The notes beneath the pieces were generated by a model. The model worked only from the letters and a program-made list of their open reading frames with translations, had not been told where the DNA came from and searched no databases. A program made the position numbers and the translations under genes. A stretch of DNA of 64,000 bases from contig CALZMQ010000004.1 in assembly GCA_945788625.1 (NCBI GenBank), positions 45,443 to 109,442 of the forward strand, given 5' to 3'. Within the stretch, counting starts at the first letter, position 1. Each line of letters starts with the position of its first letter. This DNA comes from an uncultured Woeseiaceae bacterium. GTDB lineage: Bacteria; Pseudomonadota; Gammaproteobacteria; Steroidobacterales; Woeseiaceae. Shown piece by piece: positions 19,009-27,897 of this stretch.

Positions 19009-19379
19009 GTGGCGTCACCGATTACCAATGTTAAAAAGGGCGCGACGCGATTCCTGAACAGGCTGTTGCGACGATTCCCCAAGCTTGTCTGGAACATAGT
19101 CCAGGCGATCGCCGTATTCAACGAAAATTGTAAATTTTTCCGACAGAGATGACGGACTTCTATCGCGTTCGTGATGAGCTGCGCGTCAGGAAAGGTGCCG
19201 GACCAAGCGAATCCTGGCGGACAGCAAGGTGCTGCCCAATCGGGCAATAACTGTAAGACCTGCTACCGACTGTCCCGGCTGGTCGACGGCGGCGCTTCTT
19301 TCGGTAATTGTCGATGAACCTGAAATCGGATTCGGCTATGCTCGTGCACCCTCAATACCTGTCCGGAGAATCCACCATC
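19009..19379. other. intergenic region between the LamG gene and pfp
   Basis: This 371-bp stretch holds the upstream region of two divergent genes. It contains an AT-rich tract with TGTAAATTTTTCCGACA (19129-19145), an imperfect TGT-N11-ACA dyad about 120 bp before the LamG gene start. It also contains the right copy of the 26-bp direct repeat. No gene, tRNA or convincing promoter was recognised. A TTG-initiated extension of pfp through the repeat is possible but not favoured. Confidence 0.6.
19298..19323 (+). repeat. 26-bp direct repeat, right copy
   Basis: This copy differs from 16580-16605 at one base (T for C). It lies 57 bp before the pfp start codon, within the region expected to contain the pfp leader or promoter. 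Its position suggests that the ancestral adk-pfp intergenic region held a single copy. Confidence 0.8.
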
Positions 19380-20642
19380 ATGTCCGCAATGAATGCCTTT
19401 TATGCCCAGTCCGGCGGAGTTACGGCCGTCATCAATGCCACTGCGTGTGGCGTCATCGAAACGGCACGCAAGCATTCGAACAAGATCGCCAACGTGTATG
19501 CGGGGCGTAACGGCATTATCGGCGCGCTGACCGAGGACATGATCGACACGAACAAGGAGAGCGCGGCGACGATCGCCGCACTCATGCATACGCCTGGCGG
19601 CGCATTCGGCTCGGCCCGCTACAAGCTCAAGGGCATCGACGAAAACCGCGTCGAGTACGAGCGCCTGATCGAGGTTTTCAAGGCGCACGACATTGGCTAC
19701 TTCTTCTACAACGGCGGCAATGACTCGATGGACACCGCCCACAAGGTGTCGCAGATCTCGAAGAGTATGGGATTCCCCGTAACCTGCCTGGGCGTACCGA
19801 AAACCGTCGACAACGACCTGCCCGTCACCGACAACTGCCCCGGCTTCGGCTCTGTTGCCAAGTACGTCGCAGTTTCCACCCAGGAAGCGGCAATGGACGT
19901 GCTCTCGATGGCCAAAACTTCCACCAAGGTCTTCATACTCGAGGTCATGGGCAGGCACGCGGGCTGGATTGCCGCAGCAGGCGGTCTCGCCGGCAAGAAC
20001 CCGGAAGACGCGCCGCACATCATCCTGTTCCCCGAAATCCCGTTCAGAAAACGTGATTTCCTGAAACGCGTCCGCGAGTGTGTCGTCAAATACGACTACT
20101 GCGTCATCGTCGTCAGTGAAGGGGCCGCATTCGCCAGTGGCAAGTTCCTCGCCGACCAGGGGACGAGAGACGCCTTCGGCCATGCGCAACTGGGCGGCGT
20201 CGCACCGGTCGTCGCACAGATGGTTCGCGACAACCTCGGCTTCAAGTATCACTACGCCATCGCCGACTACCTGCAGCGCTCTGCCCGCCATATCGCATCG
20301 GACGTCGACGTCAAGCAGGCTTACGCTGTGGGCAAAGCAGCGGTGCAGTTCGCTTTGCAGGGCAAGACGGCCGTGATGCCGGTCATCAAACGCGTGTCCG
20401 ACAAGCCCTATCGATGGAAAATCGAGTCGGCCGCACTCGGCCGCATCGCCAACAAGGAGAAGATGCTGCCCCGCCGCTATATCACGAAGGACGGCTTCGG
20501 TATTACAGAAGCCGCCCGGCGCTACTTGCAGCCACTGATCAAGGGAGAGAATTATCCTCCGTATTTCAACGGCTTACCTAAAGTCGCCAAACTCCGGAAT
20601 CGATCCGTCAAGCCGAAGCTGGGAACAAAATTTGTGGTATGA
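19380..20642 (+). CDS. pfp: pyrophosphate-dependent 6-phosphofructokinase
   Basis: The 420-residue enzyme phosphorylates fructose-6-phosphate using pyrophosphate. The nucleotide/PPi motif is GGNDS (112-116), where ATP-dependent enzymes have GGDGS; an acidic or non-glycine residue here excludes ATP. PKTVDND (140-146), MGRHAGWIAA and the PEIPF segment are also present. GGAG lies 11 bp before the ATG at 19380, and MSAMNAFYAQSGGVT is the expected N-terminus. hppA follows 135 bp downstream. The known pfp-hppA linkage in methanotrophs and other gammaproteobacteria supports a reversible, PPi-based glycolytic step. Confidence 0.93.
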   Translation: MSAMNAFYAQSGGVTAVINATACGVIETARKHSNKIANVYAGRNGIIGALTEDMIDTNKESAATIAALMHTPGGAFGSARYKLKGIDENRVEYERLIEVFKAHDIGYFFYNGGNDSMDTAHKVSQISKSMGFPVTCLGVPKTVDNDLPVTDNCPGFGSVAKYVAVSTQEAAMDVLSMAKTSTKVFILEVMGRHAGWIAAAGGLAGKNPEDAPHIILFPEIPFRKRDFLKRVRECVVKYDYCVIVVSEGAAFASGKFLADQGTRDAFGHAQLGGVAPVVAQMVRDNLGFKYHYAIADYLQRSARHIASDVDVKQAYAVGKAAVQFALQGKTAVMPVIKRVSDKPYRWKIESAALGRIANKEKMLPRRYITKDGFGITEAARRYLQPLIKGENYPPYFNGLPKVAKLRNRSVKPKLGTKFVV

Positions 20643-20777
20643 TGCGCCGCCGGCCGAGCCGGTAACAACAATCCTTATTGGGGAACAATCAAGCAGAGCG
20701 TGATCCTGTGCCCGCCTCGGATGCCGGCGTAGTCGATTGCGTTCGATTTCAAAGCAAAAAAGTCAGGAGATAAACTG

Positions 20778-22823
20778 ATGTCTAACGAGTTGGCCCTGTG
20801 GCTCTCGATCGGTGCGGGTGCGCTCGCCATACTGTTCGGGATAGTCTCAACACAGTGGATTCTCAAGCAGCCTGCCGGCAACAGCCGCATGCAGGAGATT
20901 GGCGCGGCAATCCAGGAAGGCGCGAAGGCCTACATGGATCGCCAGTACATGACCATTGGTATGGTCGGCCTGGTGCTTGCGGTGGTTCTTGGTTTCGCGC
21001 TTGATTGGGCGACGGCGATCGGTTTCGTGATCGGTGCAGTCTTTTCAGGCCTCGCCGGCTACATTGGCATGTTCGTTTCGGTACGAGCCAACACGCGTAC
21101 CGCCGAAGCTGCGACCAAGGGTGTCAATCCGGCGTTGAATGTCGCATTCAAGGGTGGCGCGATTACCGGCATGCTCGTAGTCGGCCTCGGGCTTCTCGGC
21201 GTTGCGGGCTACTACATGATCATGATGAAGATGGGCTCGACCGTCGACCATGCCATCCACGCGCTGGTTGGTCTCGCTTTCGGCGGCTCGCTGATCTCGA
21301 TCTTCGCTCGACTCGGCGGCGGCATCTTCACTAAAGGTGCGGACGTTGGTGCCGACCTCGTAGGTAAAGTCGAAGCCGGTATTCCGGAAGACGATCCTCG
21401 CAATCCGGGCGTCATCGCCGATAACGTTGGTGACAACGTCGGCGACTGCGCCGGCATGGCAGCAGACCTGTTCGAGACTTACGCTGTAACCATCATAGCC
21501 ACTATGCTGCTCGGTAGCCTGATCGTTGATACCTACGGAATCCAGGCGGTTCTGTATCCGCTGGTTCTGGGCGCGGTTTCGATCGTTGCCTCGATCATCG
21601 GCACGTTCTTCGTCAAGACGTCTGATGGTGGCAAGGTTATGGGCGCGTTGTACAAGGGCATGATCGTTGCCGGTATCCTGGCGGCAATCGCGTTTTACTT
21701 CATCACCAATATGATGATGGGTAGCACCGGCGCTGCGATGAACATCTTCTACTCGTCGCTGATCGGCCTGGCGCTGACGGCTGCGATGGTTGTCATTACC
21801 GAGTACTACACGGGTACCGACTTCAAGCCTGTCAAGACGATTGCCAATGCGTCGCTGACCGGTGACGCGACGAACATCATCGCGGGCCTCGGCATCTCGA
21901 TGAAAGCAACGGCCCTCCCGGTTCTTGCGGTATGTGCAAGCATCTGGGGTGCCTTCCAGTTGGCGCCAGAAGGCGTTCCGATGGGTGGCCTGTACAACAT
22001 CGCCATCGCCGCCACCTCGATGCTGTCGATGACGGGCGTCGTCGTTGCTCTCGACGCGTTCGGCCCGATCACGGACAACGCGGGTGGTGTCGCCGAGATG
22101 GCCGAGCTGCCGCCCGAAGTACGCAAGATCACGGACCAGCTCGATGCCGTCGGCAACACCACCAAGGCCGTTACCAAGGGTTACGCCATCGGCTCGGCTG
22201 GCCTCGCAGCCCTTGTACTGTTTGCGGACTACAACAACGCGCTCGCGACCGCCGGCAAGGACGTCACGTTTTTGCTTAACGACTATCGGGTCATCATCGG
22301 CCTGTTCATTGGCGGTCTCGTACCGTACCTGTTCGGCGCCATGGCAATGGAGGCCGTTGGCCGCGCCGCCGGCTCGGTGGTTGAAGAAGTTCGCCGTCAG
22401 TTCCGCGAGATCGAAGGCATCATGGAAGGCACGGGCAAGCCGGACTACAGCCGCGCCGTCGACCTGCTGACCAAGGCTGCGATCAAGGAGATGGTTGTAC
22501 CGTCGCTATTGCCGATCGCCGTGCCGCTGATTGTTGGTTTCGCCCTCGGTGTCGAAGCACTTGGTGGCTTGCTCCTCGGCACGATCGTCACTGGCCTGTT
22601 CGTCGCCATCTCGATGACGGCCGGCGGCGGTGCCTGGGACAACGCCAAGAAGTACATCGAAGACGGCAACTGCGGCGGCAAGGGCTCTGACGCGCACAAA
22701 GCGGCTGTCACGGGTGACACCGTCGGCGATCCGTACAAAGATACGGCTGGTCCGGCGATTAACCCGCTGATCAAGATCATCAACATCGTTGCACTGCTGA
22801 TAGTCCCGCTGCTGGTTGGCTAA
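20778..22823 (+). CDS. hppA: membrane-bound proton-translocating pyrophosphatase (K+-independent type)
   Basis: The 681-residue, about 16-helix inner-membrane protein hydrolyses PPi and pumps protons. The catalytic block [20 protein letters not shown] begins at 188, followed by [12 protein letters not shown] and, near the C-terminus, [15 protein letters not shown]. The cation-type position is lysine (Lys463 in [10 protein letters not shown]). In this family Lys here marks K+-independent H+-pumps, whereas Ala marks K+-dependent ones. A clear AGGAG site precedes the ATG, and a strong intrinsic terminator follows. With the upstream pfp it sets up a PPi-linked energy circuit. Confidence 0.96.
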   Translation: MSNELALWLSIGAGALAILFGIVSTQWILKQPAGNSRMQEIGAAIQEGAKAYMDRQYMTIGMVGLVLAVVLGFALDWATAIGFVIGAVFSGLAGYIGMFVSVRANTRTAEAATKGVNPALNVAFKGGAITGMLVVGLGLLGVAGYYMIMMKMGSTVDHAIHALVGLAFGGSLISIFARLGGGIFTKGADVGADLVGKVEAGIPEDDPRNPGVIADNVGDNVGDCAGMAADLFETYAVTIIATMLLGSLIVDTYGIQAVLYPLVLGAVSIVASIIGTFFVKTSDGGKVMGALYKGMIVAGILAAIAFYFITNMMMGSTGAAMNIFYSSLIGLALTAAMVVITEYYTGTDFKPVKTIANASLTGDATNIIAGLGISMKATALPVLAVCASIWGAFQLAPEGVPMGGLYNIAIAATSMLSMTGVVVALDAFGPITDNAGGVAEMAELPPEVRKITDQLDAVGNTTKAVTKGYAIGSAGLAALVLFADYNNALATAGKDVTFLLNDYRVIIGLFIGGLVPYLFGAMAMEAVGRAAGSVVEEVRRQFREIEGIMEGTGKPDYSRAVDLLTKAAIKEMVVPSLLPIAVPLIVGFALGVEALGGLLLGTIVTGLFVAISMTAGGGAWDNAKKYIEDGNCGGKGSDAHKAAVTGDTVGDPYKDTAGPAINPLIKIINIVALLIVPLLVG

Positions 22824-22849
22824 TTCAGCTCCGCAGTAAGAAAGACAAG

Positions 22850-22881
22850 GCCGCCGGGCATCCCGCCCGGCGGCTTTTTTT
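22850..22881 (+). terminator. intrinsic terminator after hppA
   Basis: GCCGCCGGGC (22850-22859), a five-base loop and GCCCGGCGGC (22865-22874) form a perfect 10-bp GC-rich stem followed by seven Ts. It is 26 bp after the hppA stop and fits a Rho-independent terminator for the pfp-hppA transcript. Confidence 0.92.
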
Positions 22882-22887
22882 GTGCCA

Positions 22888-23045
22888 CACCCATCACCCA
22901 CCCCTACCGTCGTGGCGTCGGCGAGACATAAAGCGAGCGCAGCGAGACAGTCCGCCGACAAACATGTTGGTCACTTGCCGGTTCACCGTGGCGCCGTAAT
23001 CTCCGCGCATTTGCCGACTTCAGGAGAGATGGTGGGAGGTGGGGG
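22888..23045. repeat. intergenic element with CACCC-rich inverted ends (element B)
   Basis: The left end reads CACCCATCACCCACCCC and the right end GATGGTGGGAGGTGGGGG, which are loosely inverted copies. Inside, GTCGGCG (22917-22923) and CGCCGAC (22953-22959) form a perfect 7-bp stem whose loop holds GCGAGACA twice. The same octamer occurs in element A at 12963-12970. It fills the space between the hppA terminator and the convergent GGDEF-EAL gene. No coding potential is credible. Confidence 0.55.
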
Positions 23046-23051
23046 CGTGCG

Positions 23052-25382
23052 TCAGGGATTGATCATTCGGAAACTGCCGGTGGTGGCGGTCGTCCCGAGT
23101 TTTGCGGGCGGCTCGATGAAATGCCCTTGCACAAAATCGACACCGATGTCCCGCAGCCAGTCGAAATCCTCCTGGTGCTCGACCTGCTCGGCGACAACCC
23201 GAAACTGCATCGTGCGCGCCAGCTTGATCATTGCCGACACCATTTCCTGGTTTACGAGATCGGATTGCAGGTTGCGCGTGTAGGTGCCATCGATTTTCAG
23301 GTAATCGATCGGCAGGTGCTTGAGACTGGAAAACGACCCGAGCCCGCTGCCGAAATCGTCGAGTGAGAATTCACTGCCTATGCCGTGCAGCACCTCGATA
23401 AAGCGCTGCGCGTGCTGCACGTTGGCGAGTATCGCGCCCTCGGTAACCTCGAAACAGACCGATGACGGCGCCACGCCGGAGCGATCCAGTGCATCAACGA
23501 CGAAGCCGAGGAAAGCCTCGTCACCCAGCGTCTGGCCGGACAGATTGATCGCGCAACTGCGGTGTGCCGGCAGCTTGATTTCACCGCTCGAAATCGCCGC
23601 CAGCGAAGCGTTGATTACCCAGCGGTCGATCTGCGGCATCATCTGGTAGCGTTCCGCCGGGCGCAGGAATTCCGCGGAATTTGTGGCCCTGCTCTGGCCG
23701 TCATTGAGGCGCACGAGCACTTCGACAGCGGGTCCCGATTCGGCCCTGCCGCTCATTGCGATAATGGGCTGCGTGGCCAGTTCGAAACTGTCTTCGTGCA
23801 GCGCCGTCTGCAACTGCCGCAGCCACTGGATGTCGCCACGCTCGCGTGCCACCGCCTCATCGCGTGCCGAATAGACGTGCACCTGTCCCCGACCCTGCTG
23901 CTTCGCCATATAGCACGCCGAATCCGCGCCACTCATGACGTCCTGCAAGGTTCCGGTGGCATGGCTGATTTCGACCAGTCCGATGGAGATGCCGATGTTG
24001 AAGATCTTGTCTTTCCACACGAAACGATAGTTGGCGACGGCATTGCAGATGTCGGTCGCAATCTGTCGCGCTTTTTCGATGGGACAACCAATGAGCAGCG
24101 CACCGAATTCGTCGCCGCCGAGTCTACCGACGAAGTCCGAATCCCGGACCTGTTCTTTCACGAGTGCGGCAACCTCGCGCAGCATGTTGTCACCGGCCAG
24201 GTGCCCGCAACTGTCGTTCACCGTCTTGAAACGGTCCAGATCCATGTAGAACAACATGTGCACCGCTTCCTCGGCGTGTGCCGAGTCCATTGCCTCATCG
24301 AGGCGGCGTTCGAATTCGCGGCGGTTGATCAGGCCTGTCAGCGGGTCGTGTGTGGCCTGGTAGGACATCTTCCGCGTGAGCCCACGCAGTTCGCTGACGT
24401 CGTGAAACACGACCACGGTGCCGGAGATGCTGTTGCTCGGCCCCCGGACGGGCGACGCGGTAATCTCGACGGAACGCTCGTGTTCACCATCAGTGCTGAC
24501 CATGACGGCTCGGCGTCCCATATTGACGCGGCGACGCATGGCCAGGCAGCGTTCCACCGGATCCCCTAACGGCCGGCGGTCGGCGTCGTCGACCAGCGAG
24601 AACAGTTCACCGACCCTGTGTCCCGCCGCATCGTCCCGGTTGGTGCCGATCAGGGTTTCGGCGGCCAGGTTCATGTAGTCGATGCGACCGTCGTTATCGG
24701 TGGTGATGACTCCCTCGGCAATCGATTCGAGCGTGTATTGCGCCTGCCGCTTGCTGCGAGACAGTGACACCTCGAGGCTCTTGCGGTGACTGACATCGCG
24801 CGCGACGGTCAATATCGCGGGGTGGCCGCGAAATTCGATGTTCGAACTCTGCGCCTCGACCCACAGTCCCGCCTGGTTGCCGTTGATGAGCTGCATTTCG
24901 ATGCGATTGGGCACTGTTTCCCCGCCCAGACGTTTGGCGACGGTCTTGCGGAAAAGTGCCCGGTACGCGGGCTTCACGAGATCGGCAATCTCGCGCCCAA
25001 CCAGTTGTGCAGGCTCCAGCCCGACCAGGCTCGAGGCGGCCTCGTTTGCCAGTAGAATTTTTTCGGTGTGGATGATGACGATTTCCGGCAACGTCCGCGC
25101 AAAATCCTTGAACAGGCGATCCCTGCCCTGGATTTTTTCGTCGCGCTCGCCGAGTGCATCGAATAGGCGATTCACGGTATGCGCGAGCGGGCTGGTTTCG
25201 GGGTCGTCCGGAACGCTGAGGCGGCGGCCGACCGAAGCATCGCGCGACGCCTCCAGCAGTTCGTCGTTGAGTCGTTTGACCCGGCGCGCCAGCTTGCGCC
25301 GGGCAGTCCACGACAGCACGGCCGCGGCCGTAGCCAGCGTAAGCAGCAATAACAGGACGATAATGAACTGTGTCGTTGACAT
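23052..25382 (-). CDS. membrane-anchored PAS-GGDEF-EAL cyclic di-GMP turnover protein
   Basis: The 776-residue protein has one N-terminal membrane helix (about 5-25). Two PAS-like domains follow (about 90-200 and 213-335), then GGDEF (about 345-500) and EAL (about 525-765). The cyclase motif is intact (GGDEF, 422-426). The phosphodiesterase domain has EVL in place of EAL (Glu554 retained), with NLSGQ, FEVTEGA, DDFGSGLGSF, KIDG and AEQVE. Both activities therefore look possible, with the EAL side predicted to bind metal. Input is cytoplasmic PAS sensing of an unknown ligand. It converges on hppA through element B. Confidence 0.92.
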   Translation of the reverse strand: MSTTQFIIVLLLLLTLATAAAVLSWTARRKLARRVKRLNDELLEASRDASVGRRLSVPDDPETSPLAHTVNRLFDALGERDEKIQGRDRLFKDFARTLPEIVIIHTEKILLANEAASSLVGLEPAQLVGREIADLVKPAYRALFRKTVAKRLGGETVPNRIEMQLINGNQAGLWVEAQSSNIEFRGHPAILTVARDVSHRKSLEVSLSRSKRQAQYTLESIAEGVITTDNDGRIDYMNLAAETLIGTNRDDAAGHRVGELFSLVDDADRRPLGDPVERCLAMRRRVNMGRRAVMVSTDGEHERSVEITASPVRGPSNSISGTVVVFHDVSELRGLTRKMSYQATHDPLTGLINRREFERRLDEAMDSAHAEEAVHMLFYMDLDRFKTVNDSCGHLAGDNMLREVAALVKEQVRDSDFVGRLGGDEFGALLIGCPIEKARQIATDICNAVANYRFVWKDKIFNIGISIGLVEISHATGTLQDVMSGADSACYMAKQQGRGQVHVYSARDEAVARERGDIQWLRQLQTALHEDSFELATQPIIAMSGRAESGPAVEVLVRLNDGQSRATNSAEFLRPAERYQMMPQIDRWVINASLAAISSGEIKLPAHRSCAINLSGQTLGDEAFLGFVVDALDRSGVAPSSVCFEVTEGAILANVQHAQRFIEVLHGIGSEFSLDDFGSGLGSFSSLKHLPIDYLKIDGTYTRNLQSDLVNQEMVSAMIKLARTMQFRVVAEQVEHQEDFDWLRDIGVDFVQGHFIEPPAKLGTTATTGSFRMINP

Positions 25383-25448
25383 TCAGAGCCCGTGTTGCAA
25401 TACAGCCAAGTTAGTATGGGTCATTTGTTGTTATTATTAGGGCTCAAT

Positions 25449-25481
25449 TTGTATCTCCGCATGCGGAGTCTTGAGGTACAA
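25449..25481. other. nested palindromes upstream of the PCMT-like gene
   Basis: CTCCGCATGCGGAG (25455-25468) is a perfect 14-bp palindrome. An overlapping outer inverted repeat pairs TTGTATCTC (25449-25457) with GAGGTACAA (25473-25481) at eight of nine positions, so two mutually exclusive hairpins are possible. It lies between the divergent GGDEF-EAL and PCMT-like genes and may be an operator. The rest of the 272-bp gap shows no gene. Confidence 0.45.
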
Positions 25482-25654
25482 AAAGCTTAAAAAAACCAAG
25501 CATCTGTAAGCATATCCCAGCAGGCTGAGCACACTGCGGCGATTCACCATAATTCCTGAAGAGCCACGTCGACGATGAACGCGACAGGGCTGACGGAACC
25601 GGGCTGCGGATGCTATTTAGAGCGAATTTCAAAGAGTTACAGGTAATTAACAGT

Positions 25655-26305
25655 ATGAACACCGATTTTGCACGCCTGCAGATGGTCAACCAGCAGGTAC
25701 GTGGCTGGAATGTATACGATGAAGACGTCCTGTCAATGCTGCGGGAGTTACCGCGGGAACGCTTCGTGCCGCCCGGTTACGAGATGCTGGCGTTCGCGGA
25801 CACCGAAATCGCGATCGGTCACGGACAGTATATGATGACGCCGACGATCGAGGGTCGCTTATTGCAGTCGCTGGGCCTAAAGGGCGACGAACACGTGCTG
25901 GAAATCGGGACCGGCAGCGGATTCCTTACGGCATGTCTTGCGATGCTGTCCGCACGGGTAACGAGCATCGACATCTTTGACGACTTCATTGCGAAGGCCG
26001 GCGCGCAGCTCGATGAGTGCGGCATCGACAACGTCGAATTGCTGACAATGAATGCGATGCACGAATTGCCGCAAGGCAGTTTCGATACGATTGCCGTCAC
26101 CGGTTCCGTACAATCTTTCGAGCCACGCTTTGTCGAGGCACTGAATCCCGGCGGTAAACTGTTCGTCGTCGTGGGGGACGCACCAGCGATGCAGGCCAAA
26201 CTCGTCGAGCGTACCGAAGGTCACGATTGGCAAACGGTGACGCTGTTCGAAACGACGTTGCTGCCGCTGCAGGACGCGGCGTTGCCGCCGCAGTTTTCCT
26301 TCTGA
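25655..26305 (+). CDS. protein-L-isoaspartate O-methyltransferase-like protein
   Basis: The 216-residue class I SAM-dependent methyltransferase resembles PCMT. It has MVNQQVRGWNV, RERFVPPGYEMLAFADTEIAIGHGQYMMTP and the SAM-binding EIGTGSGFLTACLA motif. In true PCMT the active-site block is typically GQTISQP; here it reads GHGQYMMTP, so isoaspartate repair is uncertain. Such divergent PCMT-like genes occur directly upstream of tolC in several proteobacteria, as here, which supports a conserved but undefined association. The ATG at 25655 has AGGT 11 bp upstream. Confidence 0.8.
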   Translation: MNTDFARLQMVNQQVRGWNVYDEDVLSMLRELPRERFVPPGYEMLAFADTEIAIGHGQYMMTPTIEGRLLQSLGLKGDEHVLEIGTGSGFLTACLAMLSARVTSIDIFDDFIAKAGAQLDECGIDNVELLTMNAMHELPQGSFDTIAVTGSVQSFEPRFVEALNPGGKLFVVVGDAPAMQAKLVERTEGHDWQTVTLFETTLLPLQDAALPPQFSF

Positions 26306-26451
26306 CCGCGGCGGAGATATTCAAAAAAAAAGAAACCAGTTGCGAGCTTGTTGCATCTAAGGTCAAAGTCGGGTCATTCCAACTGGTTTAGTGATGTAGT
26401 AGACTATAACACTTAACGCCTCCCAGCATTACACTTGCGGAACGAGACAAG

Positions 26452-27894
26452 ATGAAAAAACTAAAAACTATCAATGCGTTACTGATTCTTCTGGGCGCTT
26501 TCGCGTTGCCCGGAGCGGCCCAGGCAGCCTCTCTTCTCGAAATCTATCAGCAAGCATTGCAGAGCGATCCGCAAATTCACGAGGCTGAGGCGCGACGCCT
26601 GGCAGCACTCGAGGCCAAGCCGCAGGCGCGCGGGGCTCTGCTGCCGCAGCTAAACGTCAGCGGCGACTGGACCAGTTTCAAATCGTCCGGTCCGGGTGTA
26701 TTCGACGACGGAATGGGAGGCACGATCCCGGCTTCCGCCGACATTGACATCGAGGATACAAATTGGCAATTCGGGCTGCAGCAGACCTTGTTCCGCTGGG
26801 ACCAGGTCATCAATCTGCGCCGCGCAGACAAGTCGGTCGCCAGGGCAGAAGCAGTGCGCGAGGCGGCACAACAGGATCTCATTATTCGTGTTGCGCAACG
26901 ATACTTCGATGTGTTGGCGGCTGAGGACCGATTGACGTCGATCCATGCAAACCGCACCGCGATTGCGAGACAACTCGAACAGGCCAAACAACGCTTCGAG
27001 GTGGGGTTGATCGCGATCACGGATGTACAGGAATCGCAGGCCGCCTTCGACCAGGCCGTTGCGGACGAGATCGCCGCCAAACGATCGCTGGCGACAGCGC
27101 GAGAGTTTCTTCGGGAAATCACGGGCGAATACGTAACCGCATTGTCTGCCCCGGGCGACGATTTCCCGCTGATCGCACCGACCCCCAATGACGAGGCGAG
27201 TTGGGTCGAACTGTCGATGGGCCAAAATCTGAATCTCGTCGCCAGCCGCCTCGATGAACAACTCGCCCGCGACGAGATCGCGTTCAGGCGGACCGGTCAC
27301 TACCCGACCGTCGACTTGTTCGCCAGCACCGGCACGTCCGAGCGGACCGGCGATAGAACCATCAACAATCCGCTGGGGCCCAATCCGGTCTTTCCGCTCG
27401 ACAGCGAGAGCGATGACGACAGCATCAGGATCCAGGTGACCGTGCCGTTGTTTTCAGGCGGCACGACGTCGTCGCGCGTACGCGAGGCTGTGTACCTGCA
27501 CAGGGCCGCGCGCGAACAGCTGCAGCGCGTCACCCGCGAAACAGAACGCCAGGCACGCGATGCCTACCTTGGCGTTATCTCTGAGCGGAGCCGCGTCGCG
27601 GCACTGCAGCAGGCAGTCGCGTCCAGCCGTACGGCGCTCGAAGCAACAGAGGCCGGTTTTGACGTCGGCACGCGCACGATTGTTGACGTTCTGAACTCGC
27701 AGTTCTCTCTGTATGCCGCCATCACGAACTACTACCAGAGCCGTTACGACTACGTCTTGAACGCGCTTCGTCTCAAGCAGGCTGCGGGCAACCTCGAAGT
27801 CCAGGACCTGGAGCGCATCGACCGCTGGCTGAAAGAACGCAAGACGCCCGAGCAAGCGTTCGCCGAGGAGGATGCGGAAGCCGCAGGACCTTGA
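26452..27894 (+). CDS. tolC: TolC-family outer-membrane efflux/secretion channel
   Basis: The 480-residue protein has a signal peptide (cleavage after GAAQA), then the two tandem OEP repeats expected of TolC. The first repeat starts ASLLEIYQQALQSDPQIHEAEARR. The second contains RTIVDVLNSQFSLYAAITNYYQSRYDYVLNALRLKQAAG, the typical TolC C-terminal repeat. It forms the trimeric outer-membrane/periplasmic tunnel for type I secretion and RND/ABC efflux. A -10-like TATAAC is at 26405-26410 without a good -35. The stop is 3 bp from the convergent waaA stop. Confidence 0.93.
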   Translation: MKKLKTINALLILLGAFALPGAAQAASLLEIYQQALQSDPQIHEAEARRLAALEAKPQARGALLPQLNVSGDWTSFKSSGPGVFDDGMGGTIPASADIDIEDTNWQFGLQQTLFRWDQVINLRRADKSVARAEAVREAAQQDLIIRVAQRYFDVLAAEDRLTSIHANRTAIARQLEQAKQRFEVGLIAITDVQESQAAFDQAVADEIAAKRSLATAREFLREITGEYVTALSAPGDDFPLIAPTPNDEASWVELSMGQNLNLVASRLDEQLARDEIAFRRTGHYPTVDLFASTGTSERTGDRTINNPLGPNPVFPLDSESDDDSIRIQVTVPLFSGGTTSSRVREAVYLHRAAREQLQRVTRETERQARDAYLGVISERSRVAALQQAVASSRTALEATEAGFDVGTRTIVDVLNSQFSLYAAITNYYQSRYDYVLNALRLKQAAGNLEVQDLERIDRWLKERKTPEQAFAEEDAEAAGP

Positions 27895-27897
27895 GTT

